The notes: generated by a model not told the origin, from the letters alone. 64,000 nucleotides of DNA from CAZFYZ01 sp964523735 (GCA_964523735.1 CAZFYZ010000004.1:1-64000), one strand, 5' to 3'; counted from the first letter of the stretch, positions 32,001 through 40,899 are shown. Numbers and translations: made by a program.

Positions 32001-33396
32001 AAGCCCCGGTGCCCGCGGCGCAGGCTTTGTTCATCTCGAAGTCGGTGATCGTGTCACCGTCGAGGCGGATATACTTTGAGTCCTGTCCGCCGATCTCGAA
32101 GATCGAGTCGATGTCATTGGCATACGACAGCGCGCCACTTGCCTGCGCAGTGATCTCGTTTCGGATCAGGTCAGCGCCGATATAGTCACCGGTAAGGTAG
32201 CGTCCACTGCCGGTCGTTGCCGCAACGATCTTCCTTATCTCGAGCCCCTGCTCGACGATCTGGTCGTGGATCTTCGATAGCGTGTCGCGCACGGCCGAAA
32301 GAGGATCACCATTCGTCCGCCGATAATAGCTCGCCAGCACAACGGTCTTGCCATCGACCATCGTCACCAGCGCGGCCTTGGTGCTGACCGAGCCGATGTC
32401 AACGCCCAATCCGGCACAAGGGATTGGGGGCTGGGAGTTGGGGGTTGGGGAAGGAACTCTTGGTTGATCAGGCGCGACGTTGCCTTCCCTAACCCCTAAC
32501 CCCGAACTCCTAACCCCTAGCCGGATCGGTTCGCATCCCGGATACTCGATCGGCTTCGAGAGCTGCTCCTCCAGGCGGTCAATGGCTGCTTCGACGTCAA
32601 TCACGGCTTCCGCCTTGATAGCTGCGCCGATGGCGCCCAAAGTTCGGTTGTGCTCAGGCACGAACATGCGGCCGCCAAGGCCAAGCTCTTCGGAGAGGTA
32701 CTTGATAACAGCCGGGTTCTCGGAAACCCCACCGATAAAGGCGATCTTATCCCTGAACTCCTTGCCTCGCGCGATTGCTGAGCGGTAGTTCCGGCTGATA
32801 GCCTGGTGAACCCCGGCTGCTATGCGCTCGCGTGGGGTGCCTTTCTGATACAAGTGGACAATATCGCTCTCGGTGAAGACGGCGCAGCGGCCGGAGAGGC
32901 TTGCGGGACTCTCTGCTTCGAGTGCGACCTGAGCAAACTCTTGGATCGTGCCCAGGTTCAGCCGCTTGGCCATGTGATCGAGGAACGAGCCGCTGCCCGA
33001 GGCGCACTTGTTGCCCAGGTTGGAATCTTCGACCAGGAGCCTTCCGCTGACGGGGTCACGCTCGAAGAGGATGTACTTCTGAGCCTCGCGGCCCATCTCA
33101 ATGATCGTGCGGACCTCGGGGTAGAGTCTGTCGATTGCGGAGGCCAGCGCGTTCGGCTCGTGTACTGCTTCCGCGCCGATAAGGCTCTTGAGCGTCGCCG
33201 CACCTGCGCCCGTTGCGCCGCAGATGACCTTGCGATCACCAACCAGAGCCCGAACCTGCTCCAGCGTCTCTTTGACCCGCCTGATCGGTTGACCCTGCAC
33301 GCGCAGGATATCGAGGGTCTCTATGCTATCGTCGTCGTGGATGACGACTGCTTTGACGGTATCGGAACCTACATCAAGCCCCACTCTTGTGGACAT
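29056..33396 (-). CDS. Giant acyl-CoA dehydratase activase (BcrAD/BadFG x2, DUF2229, HgdB-like)
   Basis: 1446 aa. Two ASKHA-type activase domains lie in tandem (about 1-265, RVGLDVGSDTVKAVVI; about 328-590, GLGVDIGSVSTKAALV), each with the NKCASGSGSFL / NKACAAGTGAFL cluster-binding Cys. A CKSCSNRC motif follows near 612, then a DUF2229 region from about 685 (IGIPRGLMFSEYYPLYNAF) and a C-terminal HgdB-like region. Relatives use ATP to drive an electron from a [4Fe-4S] cluster into 2-hydroxyacyl-CoA dehydratases; the role of this fused form is unresolved. Two stretches look like in-frame repeat insertions (residues about 293-326 and 670-683). GGGAGGATATTGCCT precedes the ATG at 33396. Confidence 0.9.
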   Translation of the reverse strand: MSTRVGLDVGSDTVKAVVIHDDDSIETLDILRVQGQPIRRVKETLEQVRALVGDRKVICGATGAGAATLKSLIGAEAVHEPNALASAIDRLYPEVRTIIEMGREAQKYILFERDPVSGRLLVEDSNLGNKCASGSGSFLDHMAKRLNLGTIQEFAQVALEAESPASLSGRCAVFTESDIVHLYQKGTPRERIAAGVHQAISRNYRSAIARGKEFRDKIAFIGGVSENPAVIKYLSEELGLGGRMFVPEHNRTLGAIGAAIKAEAVIDVEAAIDRLEEQLSKPIEYPGCEPIRLGVRSSGLGVREGNVAPDQPRVPSPTPNSQPPIPCAGLGVDIGSVSTKAALVTMVDGKTVVLASYYRRTNGDPLSAVRDTLSKIHDQIVEQGLEIRKIVAATTGSGRYLTGDYIGADLIRNEITAQASGALSYANDIDSIFEIGGQDSKYIRLDGDTITDFEMNKACAAGTGAFLEKQAERLGIPLEEFGDKALANTRPPELDWTCTVFSESAMVYYQQNNVPVEDLAAGICLASVKNYLHKNVASRDIGNKIAFQGAVAFNKGMVAAYETILGREIVVPPYPHITGAVGAARLAYLANPEEPRFRGFDAVADAKYEITSFECKSCSNRCDVNTFQMSGGPKYFYNDRCEKFSAVQKKNLGEHLPDLFAEREKMMLEAYAPSPLAGEGRGEGATKIGIPRGLMFSEYYPLYNAFLSELGFEVVPSDPTNKRIIEMGLDVSIGEPCFPFKVAHGHYMDLIEKGVDIIFAPGVISTEQPNANMRQAQTCPYLQAAPDVIASAVGVTERGIRYITPRIHAKRGVRHMRKLFTQVGKELGKSKQESRAAFDVAWKTLVDFRARIAARGEQVLRELPEDAVAFVVIGRPYTLWDPALNMDIGKKIQDLGILAIPQDFLPLEDTDISDVWPNAYSRQIQKKLMAARLIRQDVRLRAVVLTYFACGPDSFGNPFFKDEIGEPCYVMQIDEHTADAGVITRIEAFADTATKSFDKDFQTIRTTDASITALGDKKVWVPYACEGARILAAAMRAYGINSDVLPRSPDTGLNLGRRAISEDVCLPALMTTEDMLYRTNQPDFDRSREAFFQGNSEGPCRFGMYSMLQRRILDKAGYEDVDIVTLGSISEHGGLGTMFALLAWDGFVASDLLLKMLCRTRPYEIHAGSSEAVYREYLDKLIQMMPDHKKRLESSKLAVMLNTKHLAEFQELLHRAQADFDSIPRSTEPKPLVGVVGEFYVRLHDGANQDILRKLEEQGAETWLAPATEFFSYANYIGKLLSVDRLLDGLVSGEELKELTARWTNHRLAHKDEHALFHACLPYLEGYDDIGPDVVIRKGSKYVDHTFGGEAICSMGKSEDFANRGLAGIVSVIPFNCMPGNIVASLSQTLRRRHGNIPFLNLDYDGFIDSSRDAKIVSFMWQVKERYQGQQAVKAEAEAALAGKGT
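31346..31385. repeat. Family C repeat inserted in frame in the activase gene
   Basis: CCCTCACCCC, CCCTCTCCC and GAGGGGAGA form the same palindrome as at 22503-22538. On the minus strand it encodes PSPLAGEGRGEG, a peptide unrelated to the surrounding activase sequence, without breaking the frame. Confidence 0.7.
32415..32520. repeat. TAACCCC-type repeat inserted in frame between the two activase domains
   Basis: A left half of repeated GGGGGTTGGGG-like units and a right half of CCCTAACCCCTAACCCC units form an inverted arrangement. On the minus strand it encodes a low-complexity linker (SSGLGVREG, SPTPNSQPPIP) between the activase domains. Confidence 0.65.
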
Positions 33397-33593
33397 AGGC
33401 AATATCCTCCCGAGGCACGACCCGCAATATCGGGCGGAGGCCAATGTTGCAGTTTACCCAAACGGGCAACCGACAAAGGACAGTATATTGCGCTTCCTTG
33501 CTTCCGTCAAGTCGAACACGCTCATTTCGCTAGTCATGCGTGCTCCGCCGCCGCTTCCCACACCTGTTATTCGACGCTTGGCCGCAATGGCCT

Positions 33594-33622
33594 TTGCCAA
33601 ACGCGCGCGCGGACACTATAAT
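33594..33622 (+). promoter_or_regulatory. Promoter for the PPi-phosphofructokinase gene
   Basis: TTGCCA (33594-33599), 17 bases, consensus TATAAT (33617-33622), within the 285-base divergent space between the activase and PFP genes. The leader to the ATG at 33682 is about 52 bases. Confidence 0.65.
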
Positions 33623-33681
33623 GGTCTGCGGGGTGGTCGTCCGGCCGCTCTGATTAGAACAAGAAGGGGACATGGAACCAG

Positions 33682-35334
33682 ATGAGCCGTGAGATATCCG
33701 CCCTGCAGAAGGCGCGAGCCGCATACCAGCCGAAGCTGCCCAAGGCGCTTCGGACAGACAACATAGAGGTCAAAGAAGGCGCGCCCACCGAGCCTGCCAC
33801 CGATCGCGATGAGATCAAGAAGCTCTTCCCGAACACTTACGGGCAGCCGGAAGTAAAGATCGTTCCTGGGAATGAGAGCCTGAACTCAAGGCCTATGAAG
33901 ATCGGCGTTGTCCTTTCAGGCGGGCAAGCCCCGGGAGGGCACAACGTGATCGCCGGTCTCTTCGATGCTCTGCAGGCGGCGAATCCCGAGAACAAGCTCT
34001 TCGGGTTCCTCAAAGGCCCGGGCGGGGTCATCAAGGGCAAGTACAAAGAGCTAACGGCCGAAGTGATCGAGCCCTACCGCAACACCGGCGGGTTCGATAT
34101 GATCATGAGCGGACGAGACAAGATCGAGAAGTCCGAGGATCTGGCCGCGTGCAAGGAGAACTTCGCGCAGATGGGTCTCGACGGCCTCGTAATTATCGGT
34201 GGGGACGACTCCAACACAAATGCGGCCATGCTGGCCGAGTATCTGCGCGCTGAGGGTTCGCCCACCTGTGTGATTGGCGTTCCCAAGACCATCGACGGTG
34301 ACATGAAGAACGAGCAGATCGAGGCGTCATTCGGCTTCGACACCGCCTGCAAGACATACTCCGAGCTGATCGGTAACATCTGCCGTGATGCGACATCCGC
34401 TGTCAAGTACTGGCACTTTGTGCGGCTGATGGGTCGTGCCGCTAGTCACGTCGCCCTTGAGTGCGGGCTGCAGACGCGCCCGAACATCACACTTGTTTCC
34501 GAGGAGATACAAGCCAACGGCACCACGCTCCAGCAGATAGTGGACTACGTCGCGGACGTCATCACAGAGCGCGCCGCCGAGGGCAAGAACTACGGCATCC
34601 TGGTTGTCCCCGAGGGGCTGCCGGAATTCATCCCCGACATCAAAACGATGATCGACGAGCTCTCCAATATCCTCGGCAGGGACGAGAGCTTCATCAAGAA
34701 GCTGCCGGACCACGAGGAGCGGCTGCAGTACATCACGGGTCAGCTCTCGGACCACAGCGCAAAGGTCTATGCCTCCCTGCCGGCGGAGATTCAGAAAGTC
34801 CTGCTCAAGCGCGACAGCCATGGCAATGTGCCGCTCTCGCAGGTGGAAACTGAGCGGCTATTGATCGACCTCATCTCCGACAAGTTCCGGATGATGAAAG
34901 AGCACGGCGAGAAGGCCCCGAAGTTCAGCGCACTCTCGCACTTCTTCGGCTACGAGGGCCGCTGTGCCACCCCGACCAACTTCGACTGCGACTACTGCTA
35001 CTCGCTCGGCTATACCGCTGCACAGCTTGTTCGGGCCGGCCTGACCGGTTACACGGTCAACGTGCAGAACCTGACCAAGCCCTCCGATGAGTGGGTCGCG
35101 GGCGGAACTCCCGTCACGATGATGCTCAACATGGAGATGCGCAAGGGTAAGCCGACCCCCGTCATCAAGAAGGCGCTCGTGGACTTGAACGATGCCCCAT
35201 TCCAGACCTACGCTGCCAGCCGCGACGAATGGGCCATCGGCGACTGCTACGTCTTCCCCGGCCCGATCCAGTACTTCGGCCCGAGCGAGGTCTGCGACGC
35301 TCCGACGAAGACGCTGGCGTTGGAGAAGGGATAG
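33682..35334 (+). CDS. pfp: Diphosphate-fructose-6-phosphate 1-phosphotransferase (PPi-dependent PFK)
   Basis: 550 aa, the long PFP type. It phosphorylates fructose 6-phosphate reversibly using pyrophosphate. The GGQAPGGHNVI loop starts the catalytic domain. PPi specificity is shown by GGDDSN, where ATP enzymes have GGDGS, and by the Lys of PKTIDGD. RLMGRAASHVALECGL binds the sugar phosphate. An N-terminal extension (1-70) and a large helical insert are normal for this class. AAGGGGAC precedes the ATG. Together with the aldolase at 2.5 kb it indicates PPi-linked, energy-saving glycolysis. Confidence 0.95.
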   Translation: MSREISALQKARAAYQPKLPKALRTDNIEVKEGAPTEPATDRDEIKKLFPNTYGQPEVKIVPGNESLNSRPMKIGVVLSGGQAPGGHNVIAGLFDALQAANPENKLFGFLKGPGGVIKGKYKELTAEVIEPYRNTGGFDMIMSGRDKIEKSEDLAACKENFAQMGLDGLVIIGGDDSNTNAAMLAEYLRAEGSPTCVIGVPKTIDGDMKNEQIEASFGFDTACKTYSELIGNICRDATSAVKYWHFVRLMGRAASHVALECGLQTRPNITLVSEEIQANGTTLQQIVDYVADVITERAAEGKNYGILVVPEGLPEFIPDIKTMIDELSNILGRDESFIKKLPDHEERLQYITGQLSDHSAKVYASLPAEIQKVLLKRDSHGNVPLSQVETERLLIDLISDKFRMMKEHGEKAPKFSALSHFFGYEGRCATPTNFDCDYCYSLGYTAAQLVRAGLTGYTVNVQNLTKPSDEWVAGGTPVTMMLNMEMRKGKPTPVIKKALVDLNDAPFQTYAASRDEWAIGDCYVFPGPIQYFGPSEVCDAPTKTLALEKG

Positions 35335-35427
35335 AGACTGACCGCCGCCGACACAGCCGGGTAAACGTTTGAAGCGTTCCAGACATCTTATTACCACGGA
35401 GATATCTATCCGGCGGAGTCACGGCGC

Positions 35428-36651
35428 TTGAGTTGCACGCTCGACAAACTGTGGGAATCTCATAGAGACCACCTAAGGCATGTCCTCATAGGTCTGACGA
35501 GGGATATCGACCTCGCGGACGACCTGCTCATGGAGACGTATCTGCGCGCCCGTGCCGGCATCCCGGGTTACCGGGGCGGCGACGGGCGCGCCTGGCTTAC
35601 GGCAATCGCCAGGAACGTGTTCAATGCCTACCTGCGACGAACGCGCCTTCACACCGACACTCTCCTCGACCTAGAGACCGTGCCCAACACCGCGCTACCC
35701 TTGGGTTCCTCTGATCACGCTGCCCTCCTGGACCTCCGAGAGTCCATAGGCGCGCTATCCGATCGCAAGCGAGCGGCCTTGGTGATGCGCCACTATGGGG
35801 GATTCTCGTACAAGGAAATAGCCGACCAGCAGGGATGCTCCGAAGCCACGGCCCGGGTTCGCGTGTGGAAGACTATGCAGGAGCTGAAGGCGGCTCTGAG
35901 CGCAAAATGGGCCGCTTCCCCCGGGACGAAGTGTTCCCAGGTGAGAGGTACGCTCATGCTCGACTTCCTGTACGGCGGGCTGACCGAGCGAGGCGCTGCG
36001 GGCGTAAGGGCCCATCTGGAGCACTGTAATGACTGCCGAGCAGAGGCGCGTACAATCCGCAAGCTGATGCGCGCGCTTGATGCCGTTGATGGGGACTACA
36101 GAGCAACAGAGGTCATCGATCTGGACGTCACCGGCATGCCCACCCGCTATTCGTGGTCCAGCATGGTTAACGATTTCGGCAGGGCGCTGGAGACATACTG
36201 GTGGACGATCAACAAGAGCACTGAGGTCGACTACGCCGCCCTGCAGGGCGAAGAGGTGAAGCTGCAGGTCCTGCCGTTCAGTGACACGCAGTACAAACAT
36301 GAGGCCCCCCTGCCCCGACCGGCCCAACCGGGCGAAGCTGTGGACTCGGTGCTGGTCACGCATCCTAAAGACCCAGGGCGTTGGGCGGAGAAGCTGGATG
36401 AAGGACGCTGGCGCTTTTGCTTCGGGACAACACCCAACAGCAGGCATCAATGGGTTCTCGTCTTGGCCATAAGGCTGCCACCCGCCGCCAGTCTGACGAG
36501 CGCAGAACCCGATCCGAGCAGGGTGACGCGGAACGGAACTACCACAGCAGTCTGGCGACGCATCCTGCCGAGTGTTCGTCCCGACGCCGAAGGTGTCTGT
36601 CCTTGGCAGTTTGAGTGCGCCGTCGAGTATCAGCTGCAACAGAAGGAGTAG
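35428..36651 (+). CDS. ECF sigma factor fused to a zinc anti-sigma (ZAS/zf-HC2) domain and C-terminal extension
   Basis: 407 aa. Sigma region 2 covers about 10-72 (DLADDLLMETYLRAR, AWLTAIARNVFNAYLRR). Region 4 covers about 108-157 (LSDRKRAALVMRHYGGFSYKEIA...EATARVRVWK). Region 4 is followed at once by a zinc anti-sigma signature with Cys169, His196, Cys200 and Cys203 (HLEHCNDC), then about 200 residues of unknown fold without a clear membrane helix. Sigma and its usual inhibitor domain are thus one polypeptide. It starts at a TTG behind GGCGGAG. The M1-peptidase gene follows after 4 bases and is a likely target or effector. Confidence 0.85.
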   Translation: MSCTLDKLWESHRDHLRHVLIGLTRDIDLADDLLMETYLRARAGIPGYRGGDGRAWLTAIARNVFNAYLRRTRLHTDTLLDLETVPNTALPLGSSDHAALLDLRESIGALSDRKRAALVMRHYGGFSYKEIADQQGCSEATARVRVWKTMQELKAALSAKWAASPGTKCSQVRGTLMLDFLYGGLTERGAAGVRAHLEHCNDCRAEARTIRKLMRALDAVDGDYRATEVIDLDVTGMPTRYSWSSMVNDFGRALETYWWTINKSTEVDYAALQGEEVKLQVLPFSDTQYKHEAPLPRPAQPGEAVDSVLVTHPKDPGRWAEKLDEGRWRFCFGTTPNSRHQWVLVLAIRLPPAASLTSAEPDPSRVTRNGTTTAVWRRILPSVRPDAEGVCPWQFECAVEYQLQQKE

Positions 36652-36655
36652 AACA

Positions 36656-38884
36656 GTGGTTCGATCATATCTAGGCAAAGCGACGTTGGTCGCGGGTCTG
36701 GCGACTTGCCTGGCTGCGGGTTTGGCAAGTCTGGGCTCGGCTGATTCCCAGGTCGCAGAGAATGCGTTACCCAAGATCTCTATTGTCCGCTATGACATCG
36801 CGCTGACGCCGGACTTTGAGCATAACTCGATGTCGAACCACGTGGTCTGCAGGCTGCGCAACGATAGCGAGAAGCCCGTGAGTGAGATCGACTTCGATAT
36901 TCTGGCTTGGGAGAAGCGTGTCGGAGTGAGCGTGATCGTCGATCGGGTTAGCCAGGTGGTCCGGAAGAAGGCCCTGCCGCTGGAGTTCTCGCGTGGCAAA
37001 GTGGATCTGCCTCGAATTGAGGCCCGATCGGAGCACTGGCGGCAGGTCCCGCAGGTCACGCGCGTGAAGCTCGCTTCGCCGCTCGCCAGGGGCGCGACTA
37101 CCGAACTGGTCTTCGACTACAGTTGGGACTCGCTCAACACGTCAGACCAGGACGCGCCTTATCGCCTCATCGGCACGTTTCCTAGCGGTGAGAAGGAGCT
37201 CTACCTCATTATGGACTTCACCTGGTTCCCCCAGCTATCCCGCTGGCCGAGCCGGGACTTTCGTGAAACCAAGGCCGACTGGCGCGTAAGCCTTGCCGTG
37301 CCAGGGAGCTACGTGGGCGTGGTGCCTGATGGTGTGTGCGTCAAGACTGAGGAGCGTGGCGGAAAGACCATCAGCCATTGGAAGTCGTGCGCGCCGGGAC
37401 AGCCGCAGGTCCTTGCATCGAGCTACGACAAGGTCGTTGTGAAGAAGAACCAGGTTCCCGTGGAGTTCTACCTGGTCAAGGGCGCGCGCAACCAGAAGGC
37501 GCTCGAGAACTACGCTGAGTTCCTGACTACTGCTTACAGCACATTCAGCAAGCTCTTCGGCCCGCTCGACAAGAAGGAGATCGTTGTTGCGGAGTCGAGG
37601 GTGAACGGAGGGCATGGCGCGTACCTCGGCTACATCGACGAAGCTGGCCGCATCGAGAAGAAGTGGGCGAGCCCACCCCGCAAGTGCGACATCCTCGGCG
37701 CGCACGAGCTTGCTCATGGCTGGTGGGGTGGATCGGTAGCTGGAGTTGGACGCGGGGAGCGCTTCCTTCACGAGTCTTTTGCCGACTGGTCCACCGCCTA
37801 CCTCCTGCAGCAGATGGACGGGCTTGATTGGTTCCGATTTGACACCGTCAAGAGCTTGATGCACGGCACACACAATCAGCAACTGATCTACCCAGACCAT
37901 GACGATGTCCGGGCCGCCTATAGTAAGGGGCCGATTGTCCTGGACATTCTGCGGCAGGAGATGGGGAATAAGGCGTTCTTCAGGGTCCTGAAGACCTTCG
38001 CCAACCGATACAAAGGCAAGCAGGCCACCATCCAGGACTTTGTGACCACATGCAACAGCGTCTCCGGCAAAGACTGGACCGGCTTCATGAAGCACTGGCT
38101 CTATGGCACCGGCTGTCCGAACTACCAGCTTGCGGGATTCGAGTCGAAGCAGGAGAATGCTGGATGGAAGACCACGGTAACCGTCCGAAATGCCGGCAAG
38201 GGAACGATCACCTGCCCAATCGAGCTGCGCATGGCTTCGGGCACGCGGGTGCAAAGGTTTCATGTTGCAGAGGGCGCGACCGAGTCATTCTCATACCCGA
38301 CACCGGCCCAGGTGACGGAGGTTGTGATCGATCCCGAGCATTGCACGCTTCAGGGAGATCAGAAGGCATGGGTCGAGGCCGTGCTTGCGCTGCCCGAGAA
38401 CCTGATCGCGACTGGAGACGGTTTGGTAATCCGCCGCCGGAGCCTGGCCTACTTGAGCAATGGTGATCTTGCAAAGGCGGAGGCCGACATGGCGACAGTC
38501 TTCAGCATGTTGAGTGCAGACGGGTTGGATATCCCCGCCTGCGACTTCTACATCAGGGGCGTCATTTCTCTGCGGGAAGGCAAGCTCGATGCGGGGACCG
38601 CTGATCTGGCCGCATTCCTCGACAGACTGATGCAGAACCCGAGAGGCGGCTACCTTGCGCCATCTGGAATCGTCAACGGCACAGAGGTCGAGGTCGTTAC
38701 CCAGTACAACGATATCTTGCGGCGCATCACTGGCGCGGACTTACAGTGCGACCCTGCATCGGAAACGTGGGATCAATACTGCGATGGCACCGCAAAGAAG
38801 TGGCAAGCTTGGTGGGCTGCGAACAAGGCAACATTCAGGCTTGCCGAATCCGCCAAGACGCTGCCTGGGGCGATGGGCCTGTAG
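36656..38884 (+). CDS. Exported M1-family (aminopeptidase N-like) metallopeptidase
   Basis: 742 aa. The GTG at 36656 follows AAGGAG and starts a signal peptide (LVAGLATCLAAGLASLGSA). The gluzincin zinc site is intact: H350-E351-L-A-H354 with the third ligand Glu373 in HESFADW, exactly the M1 spacing. An N-terminal beta-sandwich (about 45-280) precedes it, and helical plus beta regions follow. The GAMEN exopeptidase motif is not obvious, so strict aminopeptidase activity is uncertain. It cleaves peptides outside the cytoplasm. Tight linkage to the sigma-ZAS gene suggests the pair is controlled together. Confidence 0.88.
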   Translation: MVRSYLGKATLVAGLATCLAAGLASLGSADSQVAENALPKISIVRYDIALTPDFEHNSMSNHVVCRLRNDSEKPVSEIDFDILAWEKRVGVSVIVDRVSQVVRKKALPLEFSRGKVDLPRIEARSEHWRQVPQVTRVKLASPLARGATTELVFDYSWDSLNTSDQDAPYRLIGTFPSGEKELYLIMDFTWFPQLSRWPSRDFRETKADWRVSLAVPGSYVGVVPDGVCVKTEERGGKTISHWKSCAPGQPQVLASSYDKVVVKKNQVPVEFYLVKGARNQKALENYAEFLTTAYSTFSKLFGPLDKKEIVVAESRVNGGHGAYLGYIDEAGRIEKKWASPPRKCDILGAHELAHGWWGGSVAGVGRGERFLHESFADWSTAYLLQQMDGLDWFRFDTVKSLMHGTHNQQLIYPDHDDVRAAYSKGPIVLDILRQEMGNKAFFRVLKTFANRYKGKQATIQDFVTTCNSVSGKDWTGFMKHWLYGTGCPNYQLAGFESKQENAGWKTTVTVRNAGKGTITCPIELRMASGTRVQRFHVAEGATESFSYPTPAQVTEVVIDPEHCTLQGDQKAWVEAVLALPENLIATGDGLVIRRRSLAYLSNGDLAKAEADMATVFSMLSADGLDIPACDFYIRGVISLREGKLDAGTADLAAFLDRLMQNPRGGYLAPSGIVNGTEVEVVTQYNDILRRITGADLQCDPASETWDQYCDGTAKKWQAWWAANKATFRLAESAKTLPGAMGL

Positions 38885-38890
38885 ACTCGC

Positions 38891-40507
38891 CTACGGCGTG
38901 ATCTCCCGATAGAACAGCAGCACCAGCCCCACCAGCACCAGGCACACCGGCCAGATGATCCCGGCGATGCGATGCTCGCGGCCGGTGGGGAGGCGCAGCT
39001 CGATCCAGCCTGCCGCGCCCAGGTAGACCGCGAGGATTCCTATAAGGTTGTGCGATACCTCGATCAGGTAAGCCCACTTCAGCGCGAAGACTGAGTGCGA
39101 ATGCGTCAGCAGGAGCGCCCCTCCCAGTGTGCAGAGGCCGGGGAAAAGGTAGGGCCATCTGGTAGCGGCGACCGTGGGCGACTGGCTCTTCCACAGCACC
39201 ACTCCCAGCACCGCAACGATCAGCGTCGCAAGCCGGTGCTGGAGCACCTCCGGGGCCAGCAGCGTGGCGAAGAAGCCTTCCCGGCCCAGCGGCCAGCCAG
39301 TCGGTTCTCCGACTATCAGCAGGAACAACGCAAAGGGCACGAACAAGAGCGGCCAGTTGCGAGCCCACCGCGCCCCCGTCAACTGGCGGACCAAAGCCAT
39401 GAGCCCGATCACGATCACGAATACTCCGGAGACGTTGTGGTTGAAGTTGCTCTGTACCCGCTGCAAATACGTCGGAAGGCCGAACGGGTCAAGTGAGGAG
39501 CTGGCAGTCACGTTCATCTCCCTCAGGCTGGTAGGTGTCAGCCGCGGAGACTTCGGCGCCACGACCTCAAGCACCTCCGCAATCGACGCTCTGTCGTCGG
39601 TGATATCTATGGCGGGAGGTATGCTGGTAAGCGCGGCCGCCGCCAGCAGTATGATTACCCCGACTCCGGCCTCGACCTCGGCCATAGCGGGAGTTCGTCT
39701 CAGGAGTTGGCGATTGTCTGCCGCGATCGTCCACCGGCGCACGGAGAGGAAGTTCAGTCCTCCGAGCAGCAGTAGAACCATCAGCAGGGCGATTTTGCTG
39801 AGGGTCATCGCGCCGTAGGCCGTGCCCAGCAGCCCGCCGATATCGCGGATATACGCCCACGAAAGATACACCCCCACGCCGATAAGCACGCCTGCGGATA
39901 TCAACGCCATCGGCGAGAAACGCGCGACTACACCAAGCCACACGCGCTCACCCTCACGGGTCCGGCGCAGCAGTCGCCACTGCGTGGCCAGGTGAACCAG
40001 GCCGCCGACCCAAACCGCGGCAGCAAGAAGATGAACAGTGGTCGCAACCATAAGAGCGCCACTGCCAGTCATTCTGCTTGCAGCATGAGTCAGCCACGCA
40101 CCGGCGATCAGCACTGCGCCTCCCAGGATCGCCGCGATGATCCACAGTGAAGACGATCTGGGGGCCCGGACCAGGCCGATCGCGACTCCCATCAGCGCAA
40201 GGGCCAATGCGGACCTCAGTATACCGGCTCTGCCAAATGTGGTGCCTAGGATGGCGAGCGACCTGACGGAGGGTGTATCGATGAGAGTCGGCAGTGTGAC
40301 CGCAATACGAAGCATCTGGGCAATTGCCAGCAATCCCGCGCCGACGGCGATCATCAGGGCTGTCTTTCGGACGGCTGCGCCTACTTGCCATTCACCCAGG
40401 GAAGACTGCGTCACGAAGTGGAACGCCAGCCCTCCAATGCTCAGCGCCAAACCGACGAAGACCAGGCCGCTGAATGCCACCTCAAGGAAGCCGGAGAGCA
40501 GTGCCAC
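38891..40507 (-). CDS. copD: CopD-domain copper resistance/uptake membrane protein
   Basis: 538 aa with about 13-14 transmembrane helices. The CopD domain contains WLTHAASR and VHLLAAAVWVGGLVHL, whose His residues lie in helices as in CopD/YcnJ/PcoD. The last third (about 340-538) is an additional membrane domain with HRLATLIVAV and LLTHSHS. The GTG start (40507) shares one base with the copC stop (TAGTG), and GGAGG is upstream, so the pair is translationally coupled. It probably moves copper across the cytoplasmic membrane with CopC. Confidence 0.88.
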   Translation of the reverse strand: MALLSGFLEVAFSGLVFVGLALSIGGLAFHFVTQSSLGEWQVGAAVRKTALMIAVGAGLLAIAQMLRIAVTLPTLIDTPSVRSLAILGTTFGRAGILRSALALALMGVAIGLVRAPRSSSLWIIAAILGGAVLIAGAWLTHAASRMTGSGALMVATTVHLLAAAVWVGGLVHLATQWRLLRRTREGERVWLGVVARFSPMALISAGVLIGVGVYLSWAYIRDIGGLLGTAYGAMTLSKIALLMVLLLLGGLNFLSVRRWTIAADNRQLLRRTPAMAEVEAGVGVIILLAAAALTSIPPAIDITDDRASIAEVLEVVAPKSPRLTPTSLREMNVTASSSLDPFGLPTYLQRVQSNFNHNVSGVFVIVIGLMALVRQLTGARWARNWPLLFVPFALFLLIVGEPTGWPLGREGFFATLLAPEVLQHRLATLIVAVLGVVLWKSQSPTVAATRWPYLFPGLCTLGGALLLTHSHSVFALKWAYLIEVSHNLIGILAVYLGAAGWIELRLPTGREHRIAGIIWPVCLVLVGLVLLFYREITP

Positions 40508-40899
40508 TACTGCCTCCTCCCCCGAATCGTGAACCTCAGCAGCCCAAGAGTAGTGTGGCCATCTGCGGCGAGAATCTCGTACTTGAGCCGATAGTCGCCG
40601 GCCCTGAGCGCGGGCAGAGGTATCACCAGATGATTGGCAGGTCCGGACTGAAAGCCCTTGGCCGGTCTCTTGAGGTTCACGCGGCGCCCGTCTGCACGAG
40701 TCAGCAAGGCTGAGCTGACGCCTTTCTCGATCCTGGTTGAGAACCTGAGCACGATCCGCTTCGGTGCGCTTTGCAGAACGGCGCCGTCCTTGGGCACCGA
40801 GCTGGTCAGGATAGCATGGGCGCTAACCGGACCTTGACTCAGCGCAACTGCAGCAGCCAGTAGCGCGACCAAGCTCGTCAAGTAAGCAAATCTTCCCAC
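40507..40899 (-). CDS. copC: CopC-type periplasmic copper-binding protein
   Basis: 130 aa. The preferred start is the GTG at 40899, with GGAGGGGG ahead; it gives a clean signal peptide cleaved before HAILTSSVP. That leaves His as residue 1 of the mature protein, the copper ligand of CopC, with the second ligand region in AADGH near the C-terminus. The beta-barrel signatures (PKDGAVLQSAPKRIVLRFSTRIE) are typical. It binds Cu(II) outside the membrane and hands it to CopD. Confidence 0.9.
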   Translation of the reverse strand: MGRFAYLTSLVALLAAAVALSQGPVSAHAILTSSVPKDGAVLQSAPKRIVLRFSTRIEKGVSSALLTRADGRRVNLKRPAKGFQSGPANHLVIPLPALRAGDYRLKYEILAADGHTTLGLLRFTIRGRRQ

